From contig JAKSZP010015877.1 of NCBI GenBank assembly GCA_022478985.1, positions 124,001-188,000 on the forward strand: a stretch of 64,000 nucleotides of DNA, read 5' to 3'. The stretch is from Massospora cicadina (lineage: Eukaryota; Entomophthoromycota; Entomophthoromycetes; Entomophthorales; Entomophthoraceae). Under the pieces are notes generated by a model. That model did no database searches. It was not told the DNA's origin and saw nothing but the letters and a program-made list of their open reading frames with translations. The translations under genes were made by a program, and so were the position numbers. Within the stretch, counting starts at the first letter, position 1, and the number at the start of each line of letters is the position of its first letter. This document shows, piece by piece, positions 33,001 through 43,924 of the stretch.

Positions 33001-33722
33001 TCTGTGTGTGGGATTGGGTTGGTGCTAACTGCACCGTAACCAATTAGTGGTCAGAAAAATTGATTTTTTGTTGTAAATTTGGAGATTCTTGAGCGGTGGG
33101 ATTGTGGGACAAGGATGTGGTCAATGCGACTCATCGATATGAGCACTCCCTCACATATGTTGGGCCATGTCATGTGAGGAAGGAGTGGTAAACTGGGGGG
33201 AGAGCATCCTGTAGGCCAAGAGATGCCTTCATTGTGCGGAATTCAATGTGTCCAGGTGGGTTTCCCCTGGGATTAGGCCATTGATCTGTATCAGGGTTAT
33301 CCCAGCAGTTGAAATCGCCTAACAAAATGGTATCTGGTAGGAGAGTGAGAGTAGGAATGTTTTCAAAAAATTGTTTTCTCTCAGTTGCGGTGCACGGCGC
33401 ATAGACACATGCTATCAAAATTATTTCCTCTTGGTATGTGATTGTTGCTACCAGGACTTGACTGTGTAAATGTGATGACAAATTTGTAATTTTAAAATTT
33501 TTTGTTGTTTTGGACAATCACCCCACAGTGAGATGTCCATACTGATTGTGATGGTGTGACCCTGTTTGACCAGGATCCTTCTTCCCCTTGTAGACAGTGG
33601 GTTTCTTGGATGTCCAAGATGTCTACAAGAGGTTTTTGCAGGAATTCCAGCTTTTTGGCTCGGGACATATGAGCCCTGGCTCCCGCGATGTTTAGCATCC
33701 CTATTGACACTGAGGTGCCCAC
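30100..33722 (-). pseudogene. LINE-D ORF2: endonuclease-reverse transcriptase, broken
   Basis: The start is ATG at 33722 with MGTSVSIGMLNIAGARAHMS, a typical APE beginning, then DILDIQETHC (metal-binding Glu in the QETH motif) at about 33610. The next frame (33517-33170) holds ILLGDFNCWDNPDTDQW. RT follows: LKQGDPLSPLLYNFSFDPLL at about 31790-31730 and the intact FADD box at 31660-31671. The C-terminal zinc finger CAVCGGEGSLHHHLETCP lies at about 30590-30535. About ten frame changes or stops separate the parts. The endonuclease N-terminus is better preserved here than in LINE-A to LINE-C. Confidence 0.87.
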
Positions 33723-33899
33723 GGCGCCTCAGGAGCAGTTGGGAGGGCCCTCTGGCCCTATCCCACCGCGGCTCATTTTGGCCATGCTCCGCATCTGTAC
33801 TCCAACTCTTTCACTGCCATTGTTGGTTCCCTTGATCTGACCCAATGATTCATGGGAATTGTGGTTTTTTGCATTTGCGTCAACCTTTCCTGCACAGGT

Positions 33900-35160
33900 C
33901 TCATGTTGATTTAATGCGGATTGTTGATTGGATTCCATATTTTTGAGGTTTGACTTTGGTGAATTGTGCACCGCATTTTTGCCCAAATTGTGGTTGCATT
34001 GTTCCTCAGTATGTGCATGACTGATGTTGCTTTGTAACTCGGTCAGGTTACTATGAAATTTTTGACCTGGGCATATTGTTCTGATTGGTTGGCTTGGTGA
34101 ATATCCGAAATATCCTCCCAAATTTGTCTGGGGTTAATGGCAGACTCTGCGTGTGCTGCCACTTCAGCCACTGCTCACTTGCAGGCTTTTTGTGCCACTT
34201 TACATTCTTTGCGTGTAACTGGGTCCACAATGGAGTATAGTCCATCTTCTCCCCAGCAGAATAAGTGGTGACCATCAGTTATTTTGGCAAAGTTTTTATT
34301 ATCTTCGTCCATTGCTTCCTCACAATAATCATTTTCCATTAAGCCCTCTTTCACAGGGCATGTGTGTTCCTTGTGGCCCAGTGAGCCACAGTGGTTGCAA
34401 ATGGGTGGTGCGCGTTCCAGTGTAACTCAGAATGCGGCTGACTGGCCCCCATCTGCGAAGTGAAATTCTTCTGTGTGGGGAATTCTGGATAAGTCCTCTT
34501 CCACTTCTGGGAAGGGGTTGATTATGGAGATAGCTTTGCCCATGAACATGTTGGGCATCAGGTGAAATTGCTGTAATTTAAGTTGCTGAATTTCTCTGTA
34601 GGCCAAGAGACCTTTGAGGAGCTCCTCCTCAATTACCTTATGAGGAAGGTTGGTGGGGAGCGAGTCAAAGAGATGAACAAAGTTTTCACTTTGTTCCATC
34701 TGGTGCGCGCGGTGTGCACAGTTTTTTTGCCCTTGGGGAGGGCAATTTCCACACAGACTTTTGCTGCGGCATTGGCTCCATCGGCTGTTTCAAAACCAAT
34801 ATTGATCCAGCTGCAGCCCATGTTGTTAGTGGCTACATACACCGCGTGAGGGAAAAGTGAGAGCTGTGCCTCACATGTTTTCTCCCACAGGGTCAGTGAC
34901 TCATCCCCAAGGAAGAGTCTGATCCCGTGCTCCACCTTTGACAAGGGTTGATTGAACTGAATGTACATATATTACGCATGCTTTACAGTGAATACCATAA
35001 ACCCAGACGGTGTCTGAGTTTGCAATTTCTTTGTGGATTGGGTTCCTGGTCCCCCTCCAGGGCGTTTCTTGCCCTTAGTTGCACCATTAAGTGCACTGAT
35101 TGCCACGATGATCGCCCATGTTGTATTATTTTTATTGATAAAGTCGCCCATCTCTCCTGT
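33900..35160 (-). pseudogene. LINE-D ORF1: CCHC-knuckle protein, broken
   Basis: Segments: 34968-34633 (VEHGIRLFLGDESLTLWEKT, NNMGCSWINIGFETADGANA), 34699-34427, and a knuckle of the CNHCGSLGHKEHTC kind at about 34410-34340, then a Lys-rich end. The WEKT and GCSWINIGFE blocks align with ORF1 of LINE-A and LINE-C (LWEKFYED; SRGWLDLGFK), which ties the two LINE families together. Confidence 0.8.
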
Positions 35161-35231
35161 GTGTGATTATCCAAATTTGCTGTTTGAATTGAATTGTAGT
35201 AACTAAAGTGATTGTTACGAGAAAGAAAAAC

Positions 35232-35247
35232 CTGATCCAACTATTTT
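35232..35247. repeat. 16-bp target copy, middle
   Basis: CTGATCCAACTATTTT, shared boundary of LINE-D (left) and the 20-bp LINE-E fragment (right). Confidence 0.92.
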
Positions 35248-35267
35248 TTTTAGTACTAGATGGTCCC
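35248..35267 (-). repeat. 20-bp fragment of a LINE-E 3' end
   Basis: TTTTAGTACTAGATGGTCCC equals the LINE-E 3' end at 60410-60429 exactly and in the same orientation. It is flanked on both sides by the 16-bp target sequence. Confidence 0.85.
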
Positions 35268-35283
35268 CTGATCCAACTATTTT
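35268..35283. repeat. 16-bp target copy, right
   Basis: Third perfect copy of CTGATCCAACTATTTT. Confidence 0.92.
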
Positions 35284-36060
35284 ACTAAATAAAATTAATA
35301 TAATCCGAGCTAGGAAAATTCTTTATTTCTGAATTCCTCGTAGTTCATGCAACTGCCCTACAGGGCTGCCACATCTTCACTTAAATAATGCACTGCAAAT
35401 ATCAAAAAAAGCTTTCATTTTTAGTTAGACTCTTCCAAGCCCTGACCACCAGATCGTTAGCAAAGATCTGCCATCCCACCGGATCACCATCAACGCCCTG
35501 CATAAGCCCATTGTCATTATGAGAAGGTGATTTGGATTTGGGATGGTGATTTTTCCTGTTCCAGACTTACCAAGTTCAATAACTGTGGATCAGAGCCACA
35601 CTCAGATCAAACTCCACTTGGTCCAAACCAATGTACGGATCAGGTGCCTTCTGATCCATTACAGTCATGATGTCCCTTTATGACTTAGGAGTGTAAACTT
35701 TTGGGTACCCATATGCGATACTGAAAGTAATTCACCTTATCCGTTTTAAGTGCCAACTTGAGGGGTTTTTCCTTGACTGTTTCTGACTCCAAACGCTTGT
35801 TCTTTGATAATTTCTGCTTACACATCCAGTACTGCGTCCAAGAGGGACCCATCATAACTGTTTATTGGGCTTGGTTTGGGAGTGTCTTATCACGCAGGCC
35901 CTGTGGTGTTGTCAAAAGGCTTAGGCGTGGTCATTGGGGGTGAGATTGAGGGTTTTATGGGGAATACAATAGCAGCAATGGTTTCTGGTTAGCTGATGGC
36001 TCAAACAGCATTTGTTTGGGGGAAATCACTTTAGTTAAGATGGCCTCTTACAGGGGTTTG
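35284..36060 (+). other. Right part of unclassified insert in Ty3-2
   Basis: Ty3-2 integrase sequence stops at about 29990 and RNase H sequence resumes at about 36060, so after removing LINE-D some 0.8 kb is foreign. The plus strand shows a broken but protein-like frame at about 35410-35700: PDHQIVSKDLPSHRITINAL, then SSITVDQSHTQIKLHLVQTN and LLIHYSHDVPL. I could not assign it. No terminal repeats were seen. Confidence 0.45.
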
Positions 36061-36905
36061 CCTTGATTGCCTGGCTTCTAAATAGTATGTCCGGCAATAT
36101 GTGCATAGGCTCCTTTATGGACTCATATTTGGAGTTGAAGTTGAGCAGGTCTTGGTTGGTTCTAGTTTATCTGCGCGCCAACTTCTGCAGCTTATGATAG
36201 TAGATAGGTGATTTGTGATCTGTGTGCAAAGTCACCATGTGCTTTGCTTCCTGAAGCAAATACCGCCAGTGCATCATCACCCATGCTACTGCAGCCAGCT
36301 CTTTATCATAAATTTCCAACAATCATTTGGCGCCCATAAATTCTTAAGAGAAGTATGACATCAGGTGTTTGCGGCCAAAATTTTCTTGTAGAAATAATGC
36401 TCCCACAGCTGTGCCAGAGACATTGCAAGCTACAATAAAAAGGTTATCTTAATTACTGTGTATTAAACTGGAGCTAAAAAGGAAACTTCTCTAACAGCCC
36501 AAAGGCCCAGTGGCATTCTGCTGTCCACGTTAAAGGCATGTTATTTCCTTTAAGTGAGTGGAAGGGTGAAGCTAGTTCTGAAATCTCTGGAAAAAAATTC
36601 CTCAGAAAAGTGACAGATCCCAGAAAGCTGCAGACATGCTTCTGGGTAGTGGGCGTTGCCTATGTCTGTATCACTTCTAGTTTGGAGGGTGCAATATCAT
36701 GCCCATCTTTAAGCACCACATTTACCAGGAACTGCACCTCATCTTTAGAAATTTTACATTTTGATGGTTTTGCGTGCAGACCAGCACATTGCAAGGTGAC
36801 TTCCACCACTACCAGATATGCTGGAAAATTGCTTTTCCAAACAGTGGGCTCCAATAGTGTGCCAGGCCAACCAGTATGGAGATTGGCTGATCCTTGCTGT
36901 TTTGC
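36061..36905 (-). pseudogene. Ty3-2 RNase H and RT thumb
   Basis: 36430-36100 matches the Ty3-1 RNase H DNA (CTCTTTATCATA, GAGAAGTATG and CTCATA tracts are in the same order). The RT thumb is at 36911-36660: CAGLHAKPSKCKISKDEVQF, then LVNVVLKDGHDIAPSKLEVI, the standard Ty3 pattern. In the minus sense the coding sequence breaks off at 36905, between the palm and the thumb, because of the next insert. Confidence 0.8.
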
Positions 36906-37994
36906 CTTCATAGGCGTACCAACCTCCTATAAGTCCACATTCAACCCACCAACCCAGAAGACCAACAACTTAGCCTTAGCCCCATGGTCCATCTTAGGTG
37001 TGCACTGGCGAGTCCATCCCCATACTTAGCGGCCATGGAACTCCCGCACTGCACCACCCTCAAGACAAATCTCTAACCCATTTTGGGTGTTCCCCGGTGA
37101 GTCCATCCCCATCCTGGGTGGCTATGGCACTCCCACGCTGCACCACCCTCAAGGCTAACGGCCAGCAGCACAACAACGTTGGTGGCCAGTTGGCCAGGTT
37201 CCATCAGTTCATCATAGGGATGAGATATGGGAGCTGGCAGCCTCGGCCACTCCAGGCTTGTCACCTCACACCTTCTTTGGGGATATCCAGTCCCACACCT
37301 ATCCACTTTATTGGCTCTTGCTACTTCAAATAAATAAATGGTGGGTGAAAGAGAGATCTTTATTTGGAGGGAATGATGACTATTTATACGCTAGGCTAAT
37401 GCATCTATGAAAACCCCTCAGCCATTCAAGCCAGAACTTCAACCAACTATCAGTCATCCATGATACCAAATCCCTTTTAGGCCACTCGTCCTGTTCACCA
37501 TATACTATGTTGACTCATCCTCAGCATGAGTTTCTGGAAAGCATATAAAAAATACTATTATAAACATAACTTTTGAGCATTCTTGGAACAAGTCACTGGT
37601 ACTCCAAATTATGCAGAAAATTCATAATTAGATAATTAATAAATAATAAATAATACTTTGACTCTCTGCTGGAAAATCACATAATCATTTATTATGGCAG
37701 TTGGCATTGAGATAAGATTCTGCCAAACTCAGATTTGAGGCAGCAAAATCATCATCAGATGGCTGATATTAATACATCAGCTTTCCGCTGGAAATTTCCA
37801 CAATCACCCAATTTTTTGGTTGGCGCTGAACTAGGAACCCGCCAAACCTAACCAATTAATAATATTATAACATTTATTTAATAATGAACTAGGAGATTAA
37901 CCAGCAATCATGCCCAACTAACTGACACCCCTAATTCTTATACTATTGGGATGAATCCATCTAGTTAATTTCCAAAAAATATTTCTCATGTTGC
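36906..37994. mobile_element. 1.08-kb insert in the RT of Ty3-2, type unknown
   Basis: RT palm sequence resumes at 37995, so this block is foreign. On the plus strand it holds a tandem duplication: GAGTCCATCCCCAT at about 37010 and again at about 37103, each followed by GGC-rich sequence and CTGCACCACCCTCAAG. The right part is AT-rich with small repeats. TGTCAGTTAGTTGGGCATGA (complement of the end at about 37926) might be an LTR start, so a solo LTR is possible, but no partner end or target duplication was found. Confidence 0.45.
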
Positions 37995-38520
37995 TTGGGG
38001 TAGGGTCATGTACAGGGTGTCATCAATATATGCCACTGTGCATTTAAAGTGGAGGTCATCTAATGCATGATCAATAACCCTCTAAAAATAATGGGAGTTT
38101 TTTTTCAAACACAAATGACATGACCCTGAACTTTTATATGCTGTGGCAGGTGCGTATCTATCAGCCAATATTGTTCCCCTTTTACTCAGACTTGGTGGAA
38201 GGCTTTGACTAGGTCCAGTTTTATAAACTTTGTGCTTGGAAATTGCTTGAAAGATTGCAGCCTCCAGTAGGAGGAGGTATGGGTCTGGTACTGTAACATT
38301 GTTTAAGTGGCCGGATTCCACACATGGTCATAAGTACCTTCAGGAATTTGGGAAAAAACCATTGGAGATGACACCAGTAAGGGTTTCTTCATTAGCCATC
38401 CTTTGGCCACCATTTTATTAATCCAAATCTTCAGTGCTTGATCTTTGGCTGCCATATATGGATATAGTGTGCGATTAATCTTAATGAAATTCACCGTTAA
38501 GCAAAATTGATGCCAAACTT
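37995..38520 (-). pseudogene. Ty3-2 RT, fingers and palm
   Basis: INRTLYPYMAAKDQALKIWI and NKMVAKGWLMKK at 38494-38390 align with the Ty3-1 block LYPHIEEEDKALGIWIDNML. HLNNVTVPDPYLLLLEAAIF at about 38310-38250 is the VDYRxLN region. The catalytic YIDD is intact at 38030-38019. Stops and shifts occur throughout. Confidence 0.8.
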
Positions 38521-38864
38521 GAAGTGGGGTGGCAAACAGTTTTCTTTGTCTATATCACATATTTTTTGTATAGTTCCAGTATTGCAGGCTTCATGATGAG
38601 GTTGCCAACTGCACCCAAGTTGGAATATTCCAATATGCTTACCAGATTAATTCTTTTGCCAATGTGGGAAGCAGTTAATATTGTCAGAGTGATAGTACTT
38701 TGAGCATATTTAATATCAATTGTAACTGCTTGTCAGAACCACCAACCTGCCCCCAAAAGCATGGAAAGAGTAGGTCTGGAATTGCCGAGAAGTTGGAATG
38801 GAACTAGTTCCCATTAGCTGAGAAGTGTAGTGGCTCATGTAGAAGCAGGATGACCATTGATACC
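38521..38864 (-). other. Ty3-2 linker between protease and RT
   Basis: Coding similarity is too weak to name; no dUTPase-like pattern was seen here, in contrast to Ty3-3 and Ty3-4. Confidence 0.4.
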
Positions 38865-39449
38865 CTAAAGCCCCATTAAGGGCGCCCCCATAGTGACCAC
38901 AAAGTCTAATGTCTGTGCCATCCTGAGGTCAATAAGGTTTCCTGATGCTCCCATGTCCAATAGTTTGTTCATCACTTCCCTTCTGGAGCCCGTTATAATG
39001 TCCATAGTGAACAGGAAATAAGTACAATTCAATTTATTGAAGCTGTTCAACGCATATACTTCCTTGATGGCAGCTGCAAATGTGAAATGATCCTGTGATT
39101 GATTGAGAATTGTAAAGGCATTGATAATGCCCAAGTGTATGAGAGCGGGGCTGATGTGGGGTCCAATGAATCTTTCAGTGAACGTATGTGGCTAAGGTCC
39201 TCAACGATGAGATTATACTAGCAATCCTCCTTAATTTGCTCCATTGTCCTCATCTGGTAGGGGGACAGTGCAAGGCAATAAATCCACTGATATGAGTACA
39301 GTGCCTGAAACTCTGTCTGATAAATTTTTGACCAAGGACATGAGTCTGAGAGATTTTTCTAAATTTTTCAAGTCCCCAAAACTCTATCTGTGATGTGGAT
39401 TATCCTTGTGACAGGGGTGGGATGATCACGTTGTATGACATCAAAGGTG
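38865..39449 (-). pseudogene. Ty3-2 protease and end of gag
   Basis: The protease frame contains FTMDIITGSRREVMNKLLDM and GASGNLIDLRMAQTLDF. The catalytic DTG reads DMG at 38957-38949 (ACG to ATG), so it is inactive. The LIDLRMAQTLD block matches the Ty3-1 MDLRVAHSLDLD. The gag part to 39449 is broken by the Ty3-3 insertion and continues at 51347. Confidence 0.75.
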
Positions 39450-40158
39450 TATTAAATTTTTGGCTTGGAAAACGGCTTTCTGGTGCTTGCAGCCTTAAAT
39501 ACAACAATATAACTCAGGGGCGTTTTTCACCACTGATAGGGAAATAAAGATAAAAAATAAAATAATAATAAAAATTTTAAATTTAAAAAATTCAATAGGT
39601 GCTGTGCAGGGGTAAGAGAGAGTCGATACCTTTTAATATTTGACCAATAAATATTTTATACTATTTCAAGGGTCAGAAGGAATTTGTGGATAGTTTTGGA
39701 ATAGATTGATGCATTCCAAATTAGGAAATATGAAGGCTCTCTATCAAATCGTGGAAATTTAAATTACTCTTTTTGTCAGAACAATAGTTGGGCTGGGGTT
39801 TTGGGGAAGAATGTACCCATGAGGTAATGTTTTAATGTACTTTAACCAATCACTGCTAGTTAACATTTTTCACCTTGGGGGACATCTGCGATGCCTATAA
39901 AATAGGTTGGGGTCCTCTTGTAGGTGCCTTGAAGGACCTGATGGTAGTTGGGGGCGTACCTTCCAATGGTCACCCAATGGTCTGTCGCAGGATCAGAGTA
40001 ATCCAATCACAAGATTTTACATTAGTTGCCCGTGCAGGTTTCAAACTGGTGCTACCCCAATAGATGGGGTTCCACGGAGAATTGGCCAGGGTCTTTTGGA
40101 TGATATCCTCAAAATCATTTTTATTTATATCATTTTTGGTGCATTGCATACTCTTAAA
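39450..40158 (-). repeat. Ty3-3 3' LTR, part left of LINE-C
   Basis: 709 bp including the 17-bp target copy, matching 50560-51266. The end reads TATTAA where the 5' LTR has TGTTGG: three G-to-A changes. CCTATAAAATAGG lies at 39894. Confidence 0.92.
40142..40158. repeat. Target-site duplication of LINE-C, 3' side
   Basis: CATTGCATACTCTTAAA, matching CATTGCATACTATTGAA at 45432-45448 in 15 of 17 positions; the unoccupied site in the 5' LTR at 51250 reads CATCGCATACTTTTAAA. Confidence 0.88.
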
Positions 40159-40289
40159 CTTGAATTTATTGTGGGGAAGGCCAACCATGGGATGGACACT
40201 TCTGAATATGACTCAGGAAAGACAAACTTAGTACCAGGGGAGGCACCCCAGAGAAGCGATACTATCTCTTGTTGCCAGCGGGGAACGCC

Positions 40290-43200
40290 ACTTATGGGAG
40301 GGGGAGGGAACGTGTGAAGGGGCCATAGCCACTATTGAGCACATGTGGAGGAAGAGGTCTGATTTGATGAACCAGACTGGGAACCAGGAGGAGACCAGCT
40401 GTCAGCGACGTGGTGGGAGGTATCCAAACATCCACGCTTGAAAGTGGTCCACCAAATGAGACCGGAATCTGTGGACAGTTTCTGGGAGGGTGGGGGTGGA
40501 GCCTGCGATGGCATCCAAGACAATCGTGTGGATAGTCCACATGGCGATTGCAACCACCAGAGCATGGAGGGAGGGTGGAAGGGGGAGGCCATTGATAGCA
40601 AACATATCTCTTGTCAGACTGAAGAGATGTGTTTGATCTGGCCAAGAAGACGTTGAACTTCGCGCCATATCACTTTAGAGGTAGGACACTTCTCCAGGCA
40701 GTGGACCAGCGTTCCATACTGGCCACACATGACACAGGATGAGTGTAAAGCATTAGAGCGCTCAGCTGTATGATACACCTGCCTCAGGCAGCGCCACATG
40801 GGAGCAGACTTGAGGCTGCAACAGAGGATGGTGTGCATATTTCCAGATTGTTTTTTGGGTCTCAATGGAATAAGGGATGTCCATCATGTCCAGGTAGTCC
40901 ACCCTGGATAGGACATGGGGCTGTGTGGGGATCACGCCATCATGGATGGGTAGCCCCTGTACCTCTTGTGTGAACTGAGGAGAGGGGCGTCCTCTTTGGG
41001 CTGTATGTCCGCTAATACGAATTCTCCACTCAGCGCTCCACATGGAGAGTAGGATTCGTTTGTAGTGTGTTTTTGTCCCGTGAGGACCTGTGGCCGATGT
41101 GTGTGATGTGAAATATTTCATCAGGAAGTGGGGGTTTGATGGATTGTTGAGGCCCAAGGCTTGGGAGAAGTTGGAGCAGGCTGCGCGGGACCAGTGTTGG
41201 GAGGGGAGTGTAGGAGCGGTGATGGCCGAGATCCAGGTGCCCAGGATCTTGGCAGCATTGGCTTTGAAGTCAAGCAGACCCATGCCACCATGATGATGAG
41301 GGCCAAACATGACCTCTAGCAGCACTGGTGGAGGGCGGCTCCGACCAAAGCCATCCTTGCAGCAAGGCATACAAGGATTTGAAGAAGCTTGGGGAGAAGG
41401 GGATGGTGTGGGCTCCAAGCCAGACTTTGGATAGGAGCATAGAGATGGCTAAAACAACCCTGCCAGTAAGGGAAGTAGGGTGGGCTCTGAGAGAGGCGAT
41501 TTGCTTCGTCACGTTGTCCAGAATATGGCACTCCATTACTGCTGACGTGTATCCGCCTGCCTCCATCCACACGCCCAGATGGCGTACCGGTCCTATGGTA
41601 GGACATGGCACAAAGGGGGAGCACCAGTGGAGCGGTGTGTGTTGAGTTATTAGGGCGTGGATGTGGGCGAGCAGATGGGCCTGGTTGGGAACTAATTGCT
41701 GGGGTCCAGCACTTTTGAAACCGACCAAGGAGGATGATTTCAGTTTTGGAGGCGTTCAGTGCCACGTTGCTTACCCGGGAATATTCCTGGATGAGAGCTT
41801 CAAGCGCGCGTGCATCTTGATTATTAGACACCCCAACCACACAATCATCTGCGAACGCCAATATCTTGACTGGGGCTTGGCCTGGCGCATGGAACCCAGT
41901 GAGTTGGGCATTCACATTTTGCAGTAGTGGGTCAAGGCTGAAGTTGTATAAGAGTGGGCTGAGAGGGGTCCCCTTGTCGCAAGCCCCTTTGAGGGTGGAC
42001 TACTTCCGTTAGGAAGCCAGGGCCACGCACTGCCATTGTTGCAGATTCCGTGAGCAGCATCACCCAGTTGATGAAGCGAGGGGGTAGGCGGAATTGATGG
42101 AGGCAGGCCCTAAGGTATTCCCAGTTTACTCTATCATAGGCCTTTTGTTGGTCCAAGAATATAAGTGCCCCAGAGGCTGTGGACTGGCATGCGTTAGCCA
42201 CAGAGTGCACGTTGTCCCAAATCTATCTTCTGGGTATGAAACCGAATTGTTCTGGGAGATGGTGGCAGATGCTACAGTCCCTAAACGGTTAGCCATGATT
42301 TTTGTTAAAATTTTAGTGTCTGTGTTTGTTAGAGAAATGGGGCGCCAGTTGGCTAAGTCTAGCTTATCCCCTTTCTTGAAGAGTGTGACAGTAAAGGCCT
42401 CATGTCCTCCTGGTAGGAGGCGCATTTCCAACAGGCTTTGGTTGAGTGAGGCGAGCAGCAATGGGGATATATATTTGAAATATTTTTTGTAGAACTCATA
42501 TGGAATGCCATCTGGGCCTGGGCATTTTCAGTTTGGCGCACCGCAAACGGATGTCCATAATTCGTTCAGAGTAATTAAATTCATTATTTCTGGGTATTAG
42601 AAAACGATGCAGATATGAGCTCAGTCGAGAAATTCCGCCACTTCAGCCAGCTTAATTGGTTTGTCTCAGTACAACTTGGAGTAATATTTTTACATTTCGA
42701 TTGCCACTTCAGCCGGTGTATCCACAATAGAATTATCTGATCTTTGCACCTGTGTGCAGGCCACGCTCTGGCGTGGTGCAAATTTTTTTAAAGAAATATG
42801 CAGTGCATTTGTCACCTTTTGTGATGCGTGTGGCCCTGTATTGGACACAAACCCGATGTTTGTGTTGCCTTTCAAGTGCGTTGAGGTGGGTGGCTGCCTC
42901 TGCCCACTTCTGGCCCCATGCAGGGCTGTATCCTGTAGCTGGAATGTTGGACTCCAAGTGGGCCAATTCTGCCAGCGCGCGTGAGATAACTGCCAATGTG
43001 GCTCATGAGCATCTGGAGGAGAGATGGCGAGAGTGGTGGATGGTGTCCTCTTTGAAAGTTGCCCATGTGGAAATGGGGTCCACGCAAAACGGTGCAACAA
43101 ACTTTTTTGCCAAAGTTGCCTCTTCCACCCACATGGAAAATCCTGGCGACGCGAGCTCAGGGGGGGCAGATTTTTCACCAAGGTGGGGCCTTAGCAACTG

Positions 43201-43905
43201 TGACAGGTAGGTGGTAGGTTATTGAGACCAGCTGATGGTCAGAGAATTCCATTTTCATTGTTTTGAAGTGGGAGATGTGGGGTTAGAATTTCGCCGGCGT
43301 TAGAATAAGGTCGATGCAGGTCATGGACCTTAATTGGCTGTTGTGGATGTGGGGACGTCATGTTTTTGAGCAGTGGGGCATGTCATGGCAGCGCATTCAT
43401 TAACCCAAGGGTGGCCTTTAGAACGTGTAGTTCTACGTGACCCCATGGGGCATGGGGTGAGGAAGGCCACCAGTCCATTGGTGTGGTTAGCCAACAGTTT
43501 ATGTCACCGACTAGGAAAGAATCTGGGGGTAGCAGGAGGGATTTGACCGATGAGAGAAATTCCCAACGCTCATGTGCACCGTTTGGGGCATAGATGTTGA
43601 TGATTGCGTGCACTACATCATCCCACAAGAAAGTGACAATGAGAACTCAGCCATTTAGGAATGTTTCTGAGGATACAAATTTGAAAAAATAATTATTTTT
43701 CTGAATTAGCACCCCACAGTGCTTCGACCAATAGGATAGGGATGGGAGGAGCATTGTTTTCCAAGTTTCCTTGGAACATCATGGACAGTGGGACTCCTGG
43801 ATGACCAGGATATCCACGAGTAAATTGTGCTGTAAAAAACTCAGTTTCCTAGCCTGGGATGGGGAGGCCTTGAGTCTGGCGATATTCAACATCCCTAAAG
43901 TGAAG
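40290..43905 (-). pseudogene. LINE-C ORF2: endonuclease-reverse transcriptase, frameshifted
   Basis: The APE endonuclease is in 43900-43380 (INIYAPNGAHERWEFLSSVK, FLVGDINCWLTTPMDWW). The RT is well preserved: SLTNTDTKILTKIMANRLGT at about 42375-42315, LDQQKAYDRVNWEYLRACLH at about 42160-42100, LRQGDPSQPTLIQLQP at about 41985, and the FADD catalytic box intact at 41855-41844. Downstream a 218-residue open frame (41418-40762) carries the conserved GGMGLLDFKANAAKILGTWI. The zinc finger CVMCGQYGTLVHCLEKCP lies at about 40740-40685. A small number of frameshifts separate these blocks. Confidence 0.9.
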
Positions 43906-43924
43906 GTTTCCCCCTCGCACCTTA

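Larger units (their letters stand above)
30015..35231 (-). mobile_element. LINE-D, full-length degenerate non-LTR retrotransposon
   Basis: 5217 bp between perfect 16-bp target duplications, same family as LINE-B. The 3' end reads CTCAGTTAAAT on the minus strand against a TTTT target, without a long A-tail. ORF1 (CCHC knuckle) and ORF2 (APE endonuclease, RT, zinc finger) are both recognisable but frameshifted. Confidence 0.92.
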
